From Herbaspirillum sp. WKF16 (GTDB lineage Bacteria; Pseudomonadota; Gammaproteobacteria; Burkholderiales; Burkholderiaceae_D): a stretch of 64,000 nt of DNA. The stretch lies in NCBI RefSeq assembly GCF_028993615.1, contig NZ_CP118632.1, positions 930,001 to 994,000 on the forward strand. The letters are read 5' to 3'. The notes beneath the pieces were generated by a model that was not told where the DNA came from, searched no databases, and was given only the letters and a program-made list of their open reading frames with translations. The translations under genes were made by a program, and so were the position numbers. Numbering within the stretch: position 1 is the first letter of the stretch; the number at the start of each line of letters is the position of its first letter. Positions 1-7,634 of this stretch are shown piece after piece.

Positions 1-252
1 GTACATGCCGATCCAGGGCTGCAGCAGCGAGGCCGTGACCTGGAAGGTCAGCGTGATCAGGCCGACCTGGGTGAAGGACAAGCCGTAGTTGGACTTGAGC
101 ATCGGATAGATTGACGGCAGCAGCGCCTGGATCATGTCGTTGATCAGGTGCGCGCCGCCGCAGGCCAGGATGATGCTCATCACCAGCGGCTGGGCGGGCG
201 AGGCGGCGCTGGCGCCGCCCTGGGGCGTGGAGGTGTCGGTCGTGCTGGTCAT
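1..252 (-). CDS. fsr: Fosmidomycin resistance-type MFS exporter, N-terminal part
   Basis: Only the first 84 residues are inside the window; the gene runs off the left edge. After a short polar leader the sequence enters a first membrane helix containing GGAHLINDMIQ and then LLPSIYPMLK and LTFQVTASLLQP. This is the characteristic start of the Fsr branch of the major facilitator superfamily, inner-membrane drug/proton antiporters linked to fosmidomycin resistance in E. coli. The start ATG at 252 directly precedes this conserved region. It is divergent from an AraC regulator, with 81 bp between them, which suggests local control. The family call is firm; the natural substrate is not known. Confidence 0.85.
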   Translation of the reverse strand, partial: MTSTTDTSTPQGGASAASPAQPLVMSIILACGGAHLINDMIQALLPSIYPMLKSNYGLSFTQVGLITLTFQVTASLLQPWIGMY

Positions 253-333
253 GGCGCGTGGAGGCGTGTTGTGGGGACGGACAAAGCGTATCATTGGCAT
301 CTATTCCTGCTTATGACACTTATTGACGATTAA

Positions 334-1161
334 ATGCCAGTTCCCAAGATTCGCCATGTCAGCCCCAGCCGCGAGGTGGCTGCCCTGCAGATCGCCGACT
401 GCGCGGTGGTGGCCTTCGCGCGCGAGCTGGAATACCGCGACCTGCTGACCGCCCACTCGCACCGGCGCGGGCAACTGCTGTATGCGGTGGAGGGCGTGAT
501 GCAGGTGCGCACGCCGCAGGGCGTGTGGCTGGTGCCGCCGCAGCGCGCGCTGTGGGTGCCGCCGATGGTGGAGCACGAGATCCACATGCTGAGCAGGGTC
601 AGCATGCGCACCTTGTATATCGGCGAGACGGAAGGGCGCGGCATCGGTGAGCGCTGCCGGCTGCTGGAGGTGTCAGTGCTGCTGCGCGAACTCATCCTGG
701 CGCTGCTGGCCGAGTCCAACGAATATCGTCCCGACAGCCGCGCCGGCCACGTGGCCGAACTGATCATGTCGGAGCTCTCGCGCGCGCCGGCCATCCCGGT
801 GGAGATTCCATGGCCGGGCGACCGTCGCCTGGTAGCGATCTGCGAGGCCATCCTGGCCGAGCCGGGACGGCAGTTTTCATTGGCCGACTGGGCCGGGGTC
901 GGCGGCGCCAGCGTGCGCACCGTGATCCGCCTGTTCCCGAAGGAGACCGGCCTGCAATTCAGGCACTGGGTGCAGCAGGTGCACCTGAGCGAAGCGCTGG
1001 TGCGCCTGGCCAATGGCGAGGCGGTCGGGGCGGTGGCGCAGGCGCTCGGCTACAAGAGCCAGAGCGCGTTTTCCAACATGTTCCGCAAGGCGCTGCAGAC
1101 CGCGCCCAACCACTACCTGCAGCGCCAGGAAAAGCGGCGGGTGGCGGTGCGCAAGGCCTGA
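334..1161 (+). CDS. AraC family transcriptional regulator with N-terminal cupin
   Basis: A 275-residue protein. The N-terminal half, about residues 35-95, is a cupin-like sensor fold (HSHRRGQLLYAVEG, then VPPQRALWVPP). The C-terminal hundred residues are a double AraC helix-turn-helix: FSLADWAGVGGASVRTVIR is the first and AVAQALGYKSQSAFSNMFRK the second, with the usual P-x-x-Y-L ending. This order is typical of one-component regulators controlling a neighbouring exporter, and the divergent fsr-like gene is the obvious target. No clear Shine-Dalgarno sequence precedes the ATG, so translation may be weak or leaderless. The ligand is unknown. Confidence 0.9.
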   Translation: MPVPKIRHVSPSREVAALQIADCAVVAFARELEYRDLLTAHSHRRGQLLYAVEGVMQVRTPQGVWLVPPQRALWVPPMVEHEIHMLSRVSMRTLYIGETEGRGIGERCRLLEVSVLLRELILALLAESNEYRPDSRAGHVAELIMSELSRAPAIPVEIPWPGDRRLVAICEAILAEPGRQFSLADWAGVGGASVRTVIRLFPKETGLQFRHWVQQVHLSEALVRLANGEAVGAVAQALGYKSQSAFSNMFRKALQTAPNHYLQRQEKRRVAVRKA

Positions 1162-1194
1162 CGGCCCGGCCTCTGGCTCACCACCGCGCCCGCC

Positions 1195-1584
1195 TCAATA
1201 GTTGATGACCACCACCTTGGGGCCGCGCCGCGCGTTCCCTGCCGCCATGGCGACGCCGGCGGCGGCGGCGCTGCCCGGCGCGGCAGCGGCCCCGCGCGTT
1301 GGATTGTCCGGATCGCGATCAAGGAAGTAGGGATCGGCGGCGGGATCGATCGCGATGGCCGACCCCAGCACATTCTGCGAACGTTCGTTGGCCACGCCGG
1401 CGGCGGCCGAACAGACCTGGAAGAAGTCCGCGCTGCCCTCCGAAAAATCGACGCGGCATTTTTCGGCAACCGTCACCGAGATCGCGAGCGCTCCCGAAGT
1501 CGCCGCCAGCAGTGCGCTGCCCCAGTTGATCTGGCTGAACATCGCCGCTGCCACTACCGTCACTGCAAAGACTTTCTTGTTCAT
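1195..1584 (-). CDS. Small exported protein of unknown function
   Basis: A 129-residue protein that I do not recognise. It starts with MNKK and a hydrophobic stretch of about 35 residues, consistent with a Sec signal or a single membrane anchor. The start was chosen because an AAGGGGGAA ribosome site lies just upstream at about 1588-1596; the frame stays open further upstream but without a better site. The rest holds two cysteines (KCRVDF and FQVCSAAAG), an acidic stretch with DPAADPYFLDRDPDNP, an Ala/Gly-rich segment and a hydrophobic end VVVINY. The cysteines could form a disulfide in the periplasm. It is convergent with the AraC gene and separate from the RpiR operon. Confidence 0.6.
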   Translation of the reverse strand: MNKKVFAVTVVAAAMFSQINWGSALLAATSGALAISVTVAEKCRVDFSEGSADFFQVCSAAAGVANERSQNVLGSAIAIDPAADPYFLDRDPDNPTRGAAAAPGSAAAAGVAMAAGNARRGPKVVVINY

Positions 1585-1991
1585 CTTGGTTCCCCCTTTG
1601 AAACGACTGTAGAGCCGGCGGCGGGCGCTGGGCATCGGAGAAATCCTGAAATCCCTGCGGCAATATTCGCAACGCAGGAGAATTCGCTCCCGCTGCGCGC
1701 GAGAGTGATAAAGAGAACGAGCGTGCTTACTGGGGTAGTCGGCATCATGCGGTCGATTGCGGCCGATCGCAGGGGGCGGAAACAGCGTGATTTTTTTTCG
1801 CAAACAGGGACCGGCGATGTGGTTTTTCATCGACTGTGGACTCGCATTTCATGGCGCGATACGTGGCGTTCCACTGGTTTGCCGGGCTGGAACGACAGCC
1901 GGCGGCATTGCAACAAATGTTGCGATAGCGCGGCAATTGTTTGCTACCATCGGCCGCATGTTCACCGCACCTACCTGATCGCCCGACCGCA
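1585..1991. other. Intergenic region with the rpiR-like gene promoter side
   Basis: A 407-bp gap between two divergent genes. It holds no convincing gene: open frames here have no ribosome site or codon pattern. The recognisable element is a GCAAC-N4-GTTGC palindrome close to the right-hand gene, listed separately. A run of eight T residues near 1791-1798 is not preceded by a strong hairpin. Confidence 0.6.
1910..1923. promoter_or_regulatory. Predicted RpiR operator, copy 1
   Basis: A palindrome with arms GCAAC and GTTGC and a 4-base spacer (AAAT), 68 bp before the start of the RpiR gene. The same arms and spacer length recur twice before the aminotransferase gene. This suggests that the regulator controls both itself and the operon. 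Confidence 0.65.
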
Positions 1992-2873
1992 ATGAGCAAC
2001 GCCGACCGCCCGCCGCAAACCTTCAGCGAACTGGATGCCGCCATCCGCGCGCGCTTTACCGAGATGCGCCCGCAGTTCCAGGCCGGCGCCGCCTTCCTGC
2101 TCGACAATCCGGGCGAGGTCGCGGTCTCCACCATGCGCGCGCTGTCGCAGAAGGCGCAGGTGCAGCCGTCGACCTTCGTGCGCCTGGCGCAGTACCTGGG
2201 ATTCGCCGGCTGGGCCGAACTGCGCGCCCTGTTCGTCGAGCGGCTGGCGGGGGAGCCCAAGGCCTACGCCTTCAAGGCCAAGAGCATCGTCCGCCGCAGC
2301 AACAGCGACAAGCTGGTGGCAGAACTCTTCACCGCCCATCGCGCCAACCTCGACGCCTCCGAACCCAAGAGCGCCGACCGCATGCTGGCCGCCGCGCGCG
2401 CGCTGGCCAAGGCTCGCCACGTGCACATCGCGGGATTCCGCGCGGCGTTCTCGATCGCCTTCCTGCTGCACTACCTGTATCGCCTGTTCCGCACCTCGGT
2501 CTCGCTGGTGCGCGGCAGCGAGGGATCGCTCGATCTCGAACTGCGCGCCTTCGCGCCGCAGGACGTGGTGGTGGTGACCAGCTTCGCGCCGTATTCCGCC
2601 GAGGCGGTGCGGGTAGCCGAGGCGGCTGCCGACGCCGGCGCCAAACTGATCGCGCTGACCGACAGCGCGGTGGCGCCGATCGCGCTCAAGGCCGATCACT
2701 GCCTGCTCTTTTCGCATGAGAGCCCGTCCTTCTTCCCCTCCATGGCTGCCGCCACCGCGCTGGCGGAAAGCCTGATCGAGCTGGTCATTTCCATTGACGA
2801 CGACCAGGCCGTCAAGCGGCTGGAACTGGCTGAAGACGCCTTGCATCGCACCGGCGCCTACGTGGCCCGCTAA
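1992..2873 (+). CDS. RpiR/MurR family transcriptional regulator
   Basis: A 293-residue protein with the two-domain RpiR layout. An N-terminal helix-turn-helix lies at about residues 15-85 (AVSTMRALSQKAQVQPSTFVRLAQYLGFAGWAEL, quoted here only to mark the helix pair). A C-terminal SIS sugar-phosphate isomerase fold follows at about 120-260, with HVHIAGFRAAF and VVVTSFAPYSAEAV. SIS domains in this family bind phosphosugars or related metabolites. The ATG at 1992 was preferred over an upstream in-frame ATG at 1941 because homology begins here. It precedes the aminotransferase-transporter operon on the same strand, and repeated palindromes in both promoters point to it as their regulator. The effector is not identifiable. 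Confidence 0.9.
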   Translation: MSNADRPPQTFSELDAAIRARFTEMRPQFQAGAAFLLDNPGEVAVSTMRALSQKAQVQPSTFVRLAQYLGFAGWAELRALFVERLAGEPKAYAFKAKSIVRRSNSDKLVAELFTAHRANLDASEPKSADRMLAAARALAKARHVHIAGFRAAFSIAFLLHYLYRLFRTSVSLVRGSEGSLDLELRAFAPQDVVVVTSFAPYSAEAVRVAEAAADAGAKLIALTDSAVAPIALKADHCLLFSHESPSFFPSMAAATALAESLIELVISIDDDQAVKRLELAEDALHRTGAYVAR

Positions 2874-2897
2874 GCCTCTTCCCTTTGTTTCTCCCGG

Positions 2898-2928
2898 CGA
2901 CGGGCGCTGCGGCGCCCGTCGTCGTTTG
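2898..2928 (+). terminator. Likely terminator of the RpiR gene
   Basis: A perfect 10-bp stem (CGACGGGCGC / GCGCCCGTCG) with a TGCG loop lies 24 bp after the stop codon. The following T tract is short (TCGTTT), so termination may be partial. Confidence 0.6.
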
Positions 2929-3019
2929 CGTGCCTGCGCCATCGGTGTGCCGGAGGCATGTGTTTTTGCACCGTAAGCATGCTTGATTTGCACCAAAATA
3001 ATCAAAATTAATTTAAAGA

Positions 3020-3033
3020 GCAACAAACGTTGC
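3020..3033. promoter_or_regulatory. Predicted RpiR operator, copy 2
   Basis: GCAAC-AAAC-GTTGC. It overlaps the -35 hexamer of the promoter before the aminotransferase gene, a position suited to repression. Confidence 0.65.
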
Positions 3034-3058
3034 GTTAACGATTTTGTTCATTTATATT
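3030..3058 (+). promoter_or_regulatory. Sigma70-type promoter of the aminotransferase operon
   Basis: TTGCGT at 3030-3035 and TATATT at 3053-3058 are separated by exactly 17 bp. The region is strikingly AT-rich against its GC-rich surroundings. Predicted operators lie on the -35 box and just downstream of the expected start site. Confidence 0.65.
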
Positions 3059-3076
3059 GCAATTCAATTTGAATTT

Positions 3077-3090
3077 GCAACGAATGTTGC
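3077..3090. promoter_or_regulatory. Predicted RpiR operator, copy 3
   Basis: GCAAC-GAAT-GTTGC, 57 bp from copy 2 and just past the predicted transcription start. The pair brackets the promoter, as expected for looping or roadblock repression. An additional palindrome AATTCAA-T-TTGAATT lies between the two copies at 3061-3075. Confidence 0.65.
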
Positions 3091-3143
3091 ACGTTGATTC
3101 CGGCAAGAAATCAATCGTTGCGACAGGGGAAAAAGGACAAGGC

Positions 3144-4466
3144 ATGACGCACGTATTCCATCGTAATCCACGCAACCAGCTGCCTGTCGCCGTCGGCGGG
3201 GAGGGCATGACGCTGGTCGACAGCGAAGGCCGGCGCTACCTCGACGCTTCCGGCGGCGCCGCCGTGTCTTGCCTGGGGCACGGCCATCCGCGGGTGGTCG
3301 AGGCGATCCGGCGGCAAGTCGGGCAACTGGCCTATGCCCATACCTCTTTCTTCACGACAGAGCCCGCCGAGCGGCTGGCCGCGACGCTGGCCGCGGCCGC
3401 TCCCGGCAAGCTGAATCACGTCTACTTCCTGTCAGGCGGTTCGGAGGCGGTGGAAGCCGCGCTCAAGCTGGCACGCCAATACCACGTCGAGAACGGCCAG
3501 CCGCAGCGCAAGTACTTCATCGCGCGGCGCCAGAGCTACCACGGCAATACCCTGGGCGCGCTGGCCATCGGCGGCAATGCGTGGCGCCGCGAGATGTTCA
3601 TGCCGCTGCTGATCGAGGCGCATCATGTGTCGCCCTGCTATGCCTATCGCGAGCGCGCCGAAGGCGAGAGCGACGCGCAATACGCGCAGCGCCTGGCCGA
3701 TGAGCTGGAGCAGAAGATCCTCTCGCTGGGTGCGGAGCAAGTCGCCGCTTTCGTCGCCGAGACGGTGGTCGGCGCCACCGCCGGCGCGGTGCCGCCGGTG
3801 GCCGACTATTTCCGCAGGATCCGCGCGGTATGCGACAAGTACGGCGTGCTGCTGATCCTGGACGAAGTCATGTCGGGCATGGGCCGAACCGGCTACCTGT
3901 TCGCCTGCGAAGAAGACGGCGTCGAGCCCGACATCGTCGCCGTCGCCAAGGGCCTGGGGGCGGGCTACCAGCCCATCGGCGCCATGATCTGCAGCGACCG
4001 CATCTACGACGCCGTGCTGCAGGGCTCCGGTTTCTTCCAGCACGGCCACACCTATATCGGCCACGCCACCGCCTGCGCCGCCTCGCTGGCAGTGCTCGAT
4101 ACCCTGCGCGAAGAGCGCCTGCTGGAGCAGGTCCACCAGCGCGGCGAGCAGTTGCGCGTGGAATTGCATGGGGTTTTCGACGCCCATCCGAACGTGGGCG
4201 ATGTGCGCGGTCGCGGCCTGTTCGTCGGCGTCGAGCTGGTGGCCGACCGCGCCACGAAGGCGCCGCTCGATCCGGCGCGGCGCACGCATGCCCGGGTGAA
4301 GGCCGAGGCCATGCAGCGCGGCCTGCTGGTGTACCCGATGGGCGGCACCATCGATGGCCGCAACGGCGACCACATCCTGCTGGCGCCGCCGTTCATCGCC
4401 ACGCAGCAAGACGTTTCCGACATCGTCGGAAGATTGTCGGAGGCGGTGTCCGCCGCCGTGTCCTGA
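3144..4466 (+). CDS. Class III PLP-dependent aminotransferase
   Basis: A 440-residue fold-type I enzyme of the omega-amino acid/4-aminobutyrate group. The PLP phosphate loop is SGGSEA (97-102). The stacking-region motif is SYHGNT (131-136). The cofactor aspartate is in ILDEVMSGMGRTG (238-250), and the Schiff-base lysine is K269 in VAVAKGLGAGYQP. The start was set at 3144, where AAAAAGGAC gives a ribosome site; the upstream extension would cross the predicted operator. It is the first gene of an operon with an amino-acid binding protein and permeases, so it probably transaminates the imported compound. The substrate cannot be read from sequence. Confidence 0.9.
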   Translation: MTHVFHRNPRNQLPVAVGGEGMTLVDSEGRRYLDASGGAAVSCLGHGHPRVVEAIRRQVGQLAYAHTSFFTTEPAERLAATLAAAAPGKLNHVYFLSGGSEAVEAALKLARQYHVENGQPQRKYFIARRQSYHGNTLGALAIGGNAWRREMFMPLLIEAHHVSPCYAYRERAEGESDAQYAQRLADELEQKILSLGAEQVAAFVAETVVGATAGAVPPVADYFRRIRAVCDKYGVLLILDEVMSGMGRTGYLFACEEDGVEPDIVAVAKGLGAGYQPIGAMICSDRIYDAVLQGSGFFQHGHTYIGHATACAASLAVLDTLREERLLEQVHQRGEQLRVELHGVFDAHPNVGDVRGRGLFVGVELVADRATKAPLDPARRTHARVKAEAMQRGLLVYPMGGTIDGRNGDHILLAPPFIATQQDVSDIVGRLSEAVSAAVS

Positions 4467-4493
4467 TTCGAATTTCAAAGGGAGGGTGAAACG

Positions 4494-5405
4494 ATGCAAG
4501 CAATCAAGCGCCCGGCCGTCGCGGCCGCCATGCTGTCCATCCTGTGCGCGGCGTTGCCGGCGCATGCCGCCGATGCCTCGCTGGGGGCGACGCTGGGCAA
4601 GATCAAGGACGCCAACCTGATCGCCATCGGCCATCGCACCAGCTCCATCCCGTTCTCCTACTACGACGAGAACCAGCAAGTGATCGGCTATTCGCAGGAT
4701 CTCTGCAACAAGGTGATCGATGCGGTGAAACTCAAGCTGGGCGCGCCCAGGCTGGAGGTGCGGATGGTGCCGGTGACCTCACAGAACCGCACGCCGCTGC
4801 TGCAGAACGGCACCATCGACCTGGAATGCGGCGTCACCAGCAACCTCAGGAACCGCTGGCAGCAGGTGTCCTTCGCCACCAATTTCTTCGTCGCCAGCAG
4901 CCGCATCCTGACGCGTCGCGACAGCGGCATCAAGGACTTTCCCGACCTCGCCGGCAAGGCCGTGGTGACCAACGCCGGCACCACCTCCGAACAGCTGCTG
5001 CGCAACCTGAACGAGCACCGCAAGATGAACATGCAGATCCAGAGCGCGAAGGACTACGGCGAAGCCTTCCTGATCCTGCAATCGGGCCGCGTGGCCGCCT
5101 ACGTGATGGACGACGTGCTGCTGGCCGGCGCGCGCACCACCGCGCAAAAGCCGGGCGACTGGGTGTTGACCGGCAATCCCTTCGGCGCCGAGCCCTATGC
5201 GTTCATGGTCAGGCGCGACGATCCCCAGTTCAAGCAGCTGGTCGACGACACGCTGTCGGGCCTGATGAAGAGCGGCGAGATCAGGAAGATCTACGCCAAG
5301 TGGTTCACCTTCCCGATCCCGCCCAAGAACGTGAGCTTCAACTTCCCGATGTCGGAGACGGTGTCCAGGCTGTACGCCGCGCCCAGCGACAAGCCGATGG
5401 ATTGA
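4494..5405 (+). CDS. Amino-acid ABC transporter periplasmic binding protein (GltI-like)
   Basis: A 303-residue family 3 solute-binding protein. A Sec signal peptide ends at about AHA-AD, residue 26. The lobes show the usual features: IAIGHRTSSIPFSYYDENQQVIGYSQDLC near the start and ECGVTSNLRNRWQQVSFA, which resembles glutamate/aspartate-binding proteins. A GGGAGGG ribosome site lies immediately upstream. It captures an amino acid or similar zwitterion for the two permeases that follow at 6044 and 6779. The intervening enzyme gene and the aminotransferase suggest import and breakdown of one nitrogenous compound. No ATP-binding subunit is encoded nearby. Confidence 0.9.
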   Translation: MQAIKRPAVAAAMLSILCAALPAHAADASLGATLGKIKDANLIAIGHRTSSIPFSYYDENQQVIGYSQDLCNKVIDAVKLKLGAPRLEVRMVPVTSQNRTPLLQNGTIDLECGVTSNLRNRWQQVSFATNFFVASSRILTRRDSGIKDFPDLAGKAVVTNAGTTSEQLLRNLNEHRKMNMQIQSAKDYGEAFLILQSGRVAAYVMDDVLLAGARTTAQKPGDWVLTGNPFGAEPYAFMVRRDDPQFKQLVDDTLSGLMKSGEIRKIYAKWFTFPIPPKNVSFNFPMSETVSRLYAAPSDKPMD

Positions 5406-5443
5406 GGCAGACTGTCGGTTTTCACTTTCATCAGGAGCGCCCC

Positions 5444-6019
5444 ATGACCCAGCCGTCCCGCCTGCCCGCGATTGCCCGCGAGCAGATGACGCCCGACCAG
5501 ACCGCCATGCTCGACGCCATCCTGGCCGGGCCGCGCAAGAACCTCAACGGTCCCTTCGTGGCCTGGATCCACAGCCCGCAGCTGGGCGAGCTGGCGCAGC
5601 GCCTGGGCGCCTTCTGTCGCTACGAGACCGGCCTGCCGTTGCGCCTCTCCGAGCTGGCGATCCTGGCCACCGCCGCCGCCTGGCAGTCGCAGGCGGAGTG
5701 GCACATCCACTTGCCCATCGCCGTCGATGCGGGTTTGCCCGCCGATGCGGCCGAACGCATCCGCAAGGGCGAGGCGCCGGTGTTCCGGGAGAACGACGAG
5801 CGCGTGATCTGGAACTTCGCCAGCGAGCTGTATCGCGACAAGCGCGTCTCGGACGCCACCTACGCCGAAGCTTGCGCGCTGTTCGGCCTGCCGGTGGTGG
5901 TCAACCTGGTGGGGCTGCTGGGTTACTACGCCCTGGTGGCGATGACCTTGAACACCTTCGGCATGCGCGCCGAGGGACAGGGCGAGGGCGCGCTGCCCTT
6001 CGCCGAGCCGCCGCGCTGA
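5444..6019 (+). CDS. Carboxymuconolactone decarboxylase family protein
   Basis: A 191-residue all-helical protein of the CMD/AhpD superfamily. The recognisable core is RLSELAILATAAAWQSQAEW followed by HIHLPIAVDAGL, where the glutamate and histidines occupy the conserved positions. The CxxC pair of peroxidase-type AhpD proteins is absent, so a peroxiredoxin role is unlikely. CAGGAGCG precedes the ATG. It lies between the binding protein and the permeases, so it is probably translated from the same transcript. In other operons such proteins act as decarboxylases, hydrolases or accessory proteins; the exact reaction is unknown. Confidence 0.8.
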   Translation: MTQPSRLPAIAREQMTPDQTAMLDAILAGPRKNLNGPFVAWIHSPQLGELAQRLGAFCRYETGLPLRLSELAILATAAAWQSQAEWHIHLPIAVDAGLPADAAERIRKGEAPVFRENDERVIWNFASELYRDKRVSDATYAEACALFGLPVVVNLVGLLGYYALVAMTLNTFGMRAEGQGEGALPFAEPPR

Positions 6020-6043
6020 AGGCGCCGGCGCGAAAGGAGAAGC

Positions 6044-6769
6044 ATGGGATACCAATGGCACTGGTCGGTCTTCCTGCAGGCGCCCGGCGCCGGCCAGACC
6101 TATCTCGGCTGGCTGTTGTCTGGCCTGGGCGTGACGCTGGCGCTGGGGCCGTCGGCCTGGCTCATCGCGCTGGCGCTGGGCACCGTTCTGGGCGTCATGC
6201 GCACGCTGCCCGGCCGGCTGCTTTCCGGCGTTGCGGCCTGCTATGTGGAATTGTTCCGCAACGTGCCGTTGCTGGTGCAGATCTTCATCTGGTATTTCGC
6301 GATGCCCGAACTGCTGCCCTGGGGCGACGCGGTCAAGGCCATGCCACCGATGATCCAGCAGTTCGTCATGGCCATGCTGTGCCTGGGCATGTTCACCGCC
6401 GCCCGCGTCTGCGAGCAGGTGCGTTCCGGCATCGAATCGCTGCCGCGTGGCCAGAAGGGCGCCGGCCTGGCGCTGGGGCTGACGCTGGCGCAGACCTATC
6501 GCTTCGTGCTGCTGCCGATGTCCATGCGCATCGTGTTGCCGCCGCTGACGTCGGAGTTCCTCAACATCTTCAAGAATTCGGCCGTGGCCTCCACCATCGG
6601 CCTGCTGGAGCTGGCCGCGCAGGGACGCCAGCTGGTCGACTATACCGCCCAGCCCTACGAGGCCTTCATCGCCGTCACGCTGGCCTACATGGCGATCAAC
6701 GCCGGCGTCATGGCCGGCATGCGCCTCCTGGAACACAAGACCAGCCTGCCCGGCCTGGCGGGAAAGTAA
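6044..6769 (+). CDS. Amino-acid ABC transporter permease (GltJ/HisM-like)
   Basis: A 241-residue inner-membrane protein with about five or six membrane helices. The first part carries YVELFRNVPLLVQIFIWYF, the signature of polar amino-acid uptake permeases. The cytoplasmic EAA loop is present as RGQKGAGLALGLTLAQTYRFVLLP, the coupling site for the ATPase. AAAGGAGAAGC precedes the start. It pairs with the next gene, 9 bp downstream, to make a heterodimeric channel for the substrate delivered by the binding protein at 4494. Confidence 0.9.
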   Translation: MGYQWHWSVFLQAPGAGQTYLGWLLSGLGVTLALGPSAWLIALALGTVLGVMRTLPGRLLSGVAACYVELFRNVPLLVQIFIWYFAMPELLPWGDAVKAMPPMIQQFVMAMLCLGMFTAARVCEQVRSGIESLPRGQKGAGLALGLTLAQTYRFVLLPMSMRIVLPPLTSEFLNIFKNSAVASTIGLLELAAQGRQLVDYTAQPYEAFIAVTLAYMAINAGVMAGMRLLEHKTSLPGLAGK

Positions 6770-6778
6770 GGAGACGCC

Positions 6779-7462
6779 ATGGCTTATGAATTCGATTTCA
6801 GCGCCGTCACGCCGGCCGCGCTCAAGGTGCTGGGCGACGGCATGCTGGTCTCGCTCAAGATCACGCTGGTGGCGATCGTCTTCGGCATCGCCTGGGGCAC
6901 CTTGCTGGCGATGATGCGGCTGTCGCGCCAGCGGCCGTTGCAATGGTTCGCGACGGCCTACGTCAACCTGTTCCGTTCCATCCCGTTGGTGATGGTGCTG
7001 CTGTGGTTCTTCCTGATCGTGCCGCAGCTGCTGCAGAAAGTGTTCGGCCTGTCGCCGGCCAACGACCTGCGCATGACCTCGGCGCTGGTGGCCTTCGCCC
7101 TGTTCGAGGCCGCCTATTACGCCGAGATCATCCGCGCCGGCATCAACAGCGTCTCGCGCGGCCAGATGGCGGCCGCCTATGCGCTGGGCCTGACCTATCC
7201 GCAGGCGATGGGCATGATCGTGCTGCCGCAGGCTTTCCGCAACATGGTGCCGCTACTGCTCACGCAGGGCATCGTGCTGTTCCAGGACACCTCGCTGGTG
7301 TACGTCAGCGCGCTGGCAGATTTCTTCGGGCGCGCCTACAGCATCGGCGAACGCAACGGCCGCATCATCGAGCTGCTGTTCGTGGCGGGCGCGGTGTATT
7401 TCGTCATCTGCTTCTCGATGTCGCTGATGGTCAGGCGTTATCGCCGCAAGCTTGCAGCCTGA
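6779..7462 (+). CDS. Amino-acid ABC transporter permease (GltK-like)
   Basis: A 227-residue membrane protein of the same family as the preceding gene. It shows [23 protein letters not shown] and the EAA loop [31 protein letters not shown]. It ends in a basic tail ([10 protein letters not shown]). AAGGAGACGCC precedes the ATG. The operon stops here with no gltL-type ATPase, so the importer must borrow an ATPase from elsewhere in the genome or have lost its own. Confidence 0.9.
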   Translation: MAYEFDFSAVTPAALKVLGDGMLVSLKITLVAIVFGIAWGTLLAMMRLSRQRPLQWFATAYVNLFRSIPLVMVLLWFFLIVPQLLQKVFGLSPANDLRMTSALVAFALFEAAYYAEIIRAGINSVSRGQMAAAYALGLTYPQAMGMIVLPQAFRNMVPLLLTQGIVLFQDTSLVYVSALADFFGRAYSIGERNGRIIELLFVAGAVYFVICFSMSLMVRRYRRKLAA

Positions 7463-7634
7463 TTTTCCGGTGTCGCAAGACGCGCTGTTTCGATACGTTG
7501 CGGATCGAAAATTCCCAATGGAAACAAAGGCTTGGGAAATCGCAAATAATTTGCGCCAGCCCGCTTTACCGCTGTAAAGATTGCCGCACGCGAACCGTAA
7601 TCAGCCATAAGAGCTCCACACATGGAGAGTGAAC

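Noticed and set aside
1971..3026. A 351-codon open frame antisense to the RpiR gene
   Set aside because: It mirrors the codon pattern of the real gene and crosses its terminator and operator; composition is typical of a shadow frame.
5291..6943. A 550-codon open frame on the minus strand opposite the CMD and permease genes
   Set aside because: It is antisense to well-supported genes in high-GC DNA, is rich in His/Gln/Arg/Gly without any domain, and has no ribosome site.
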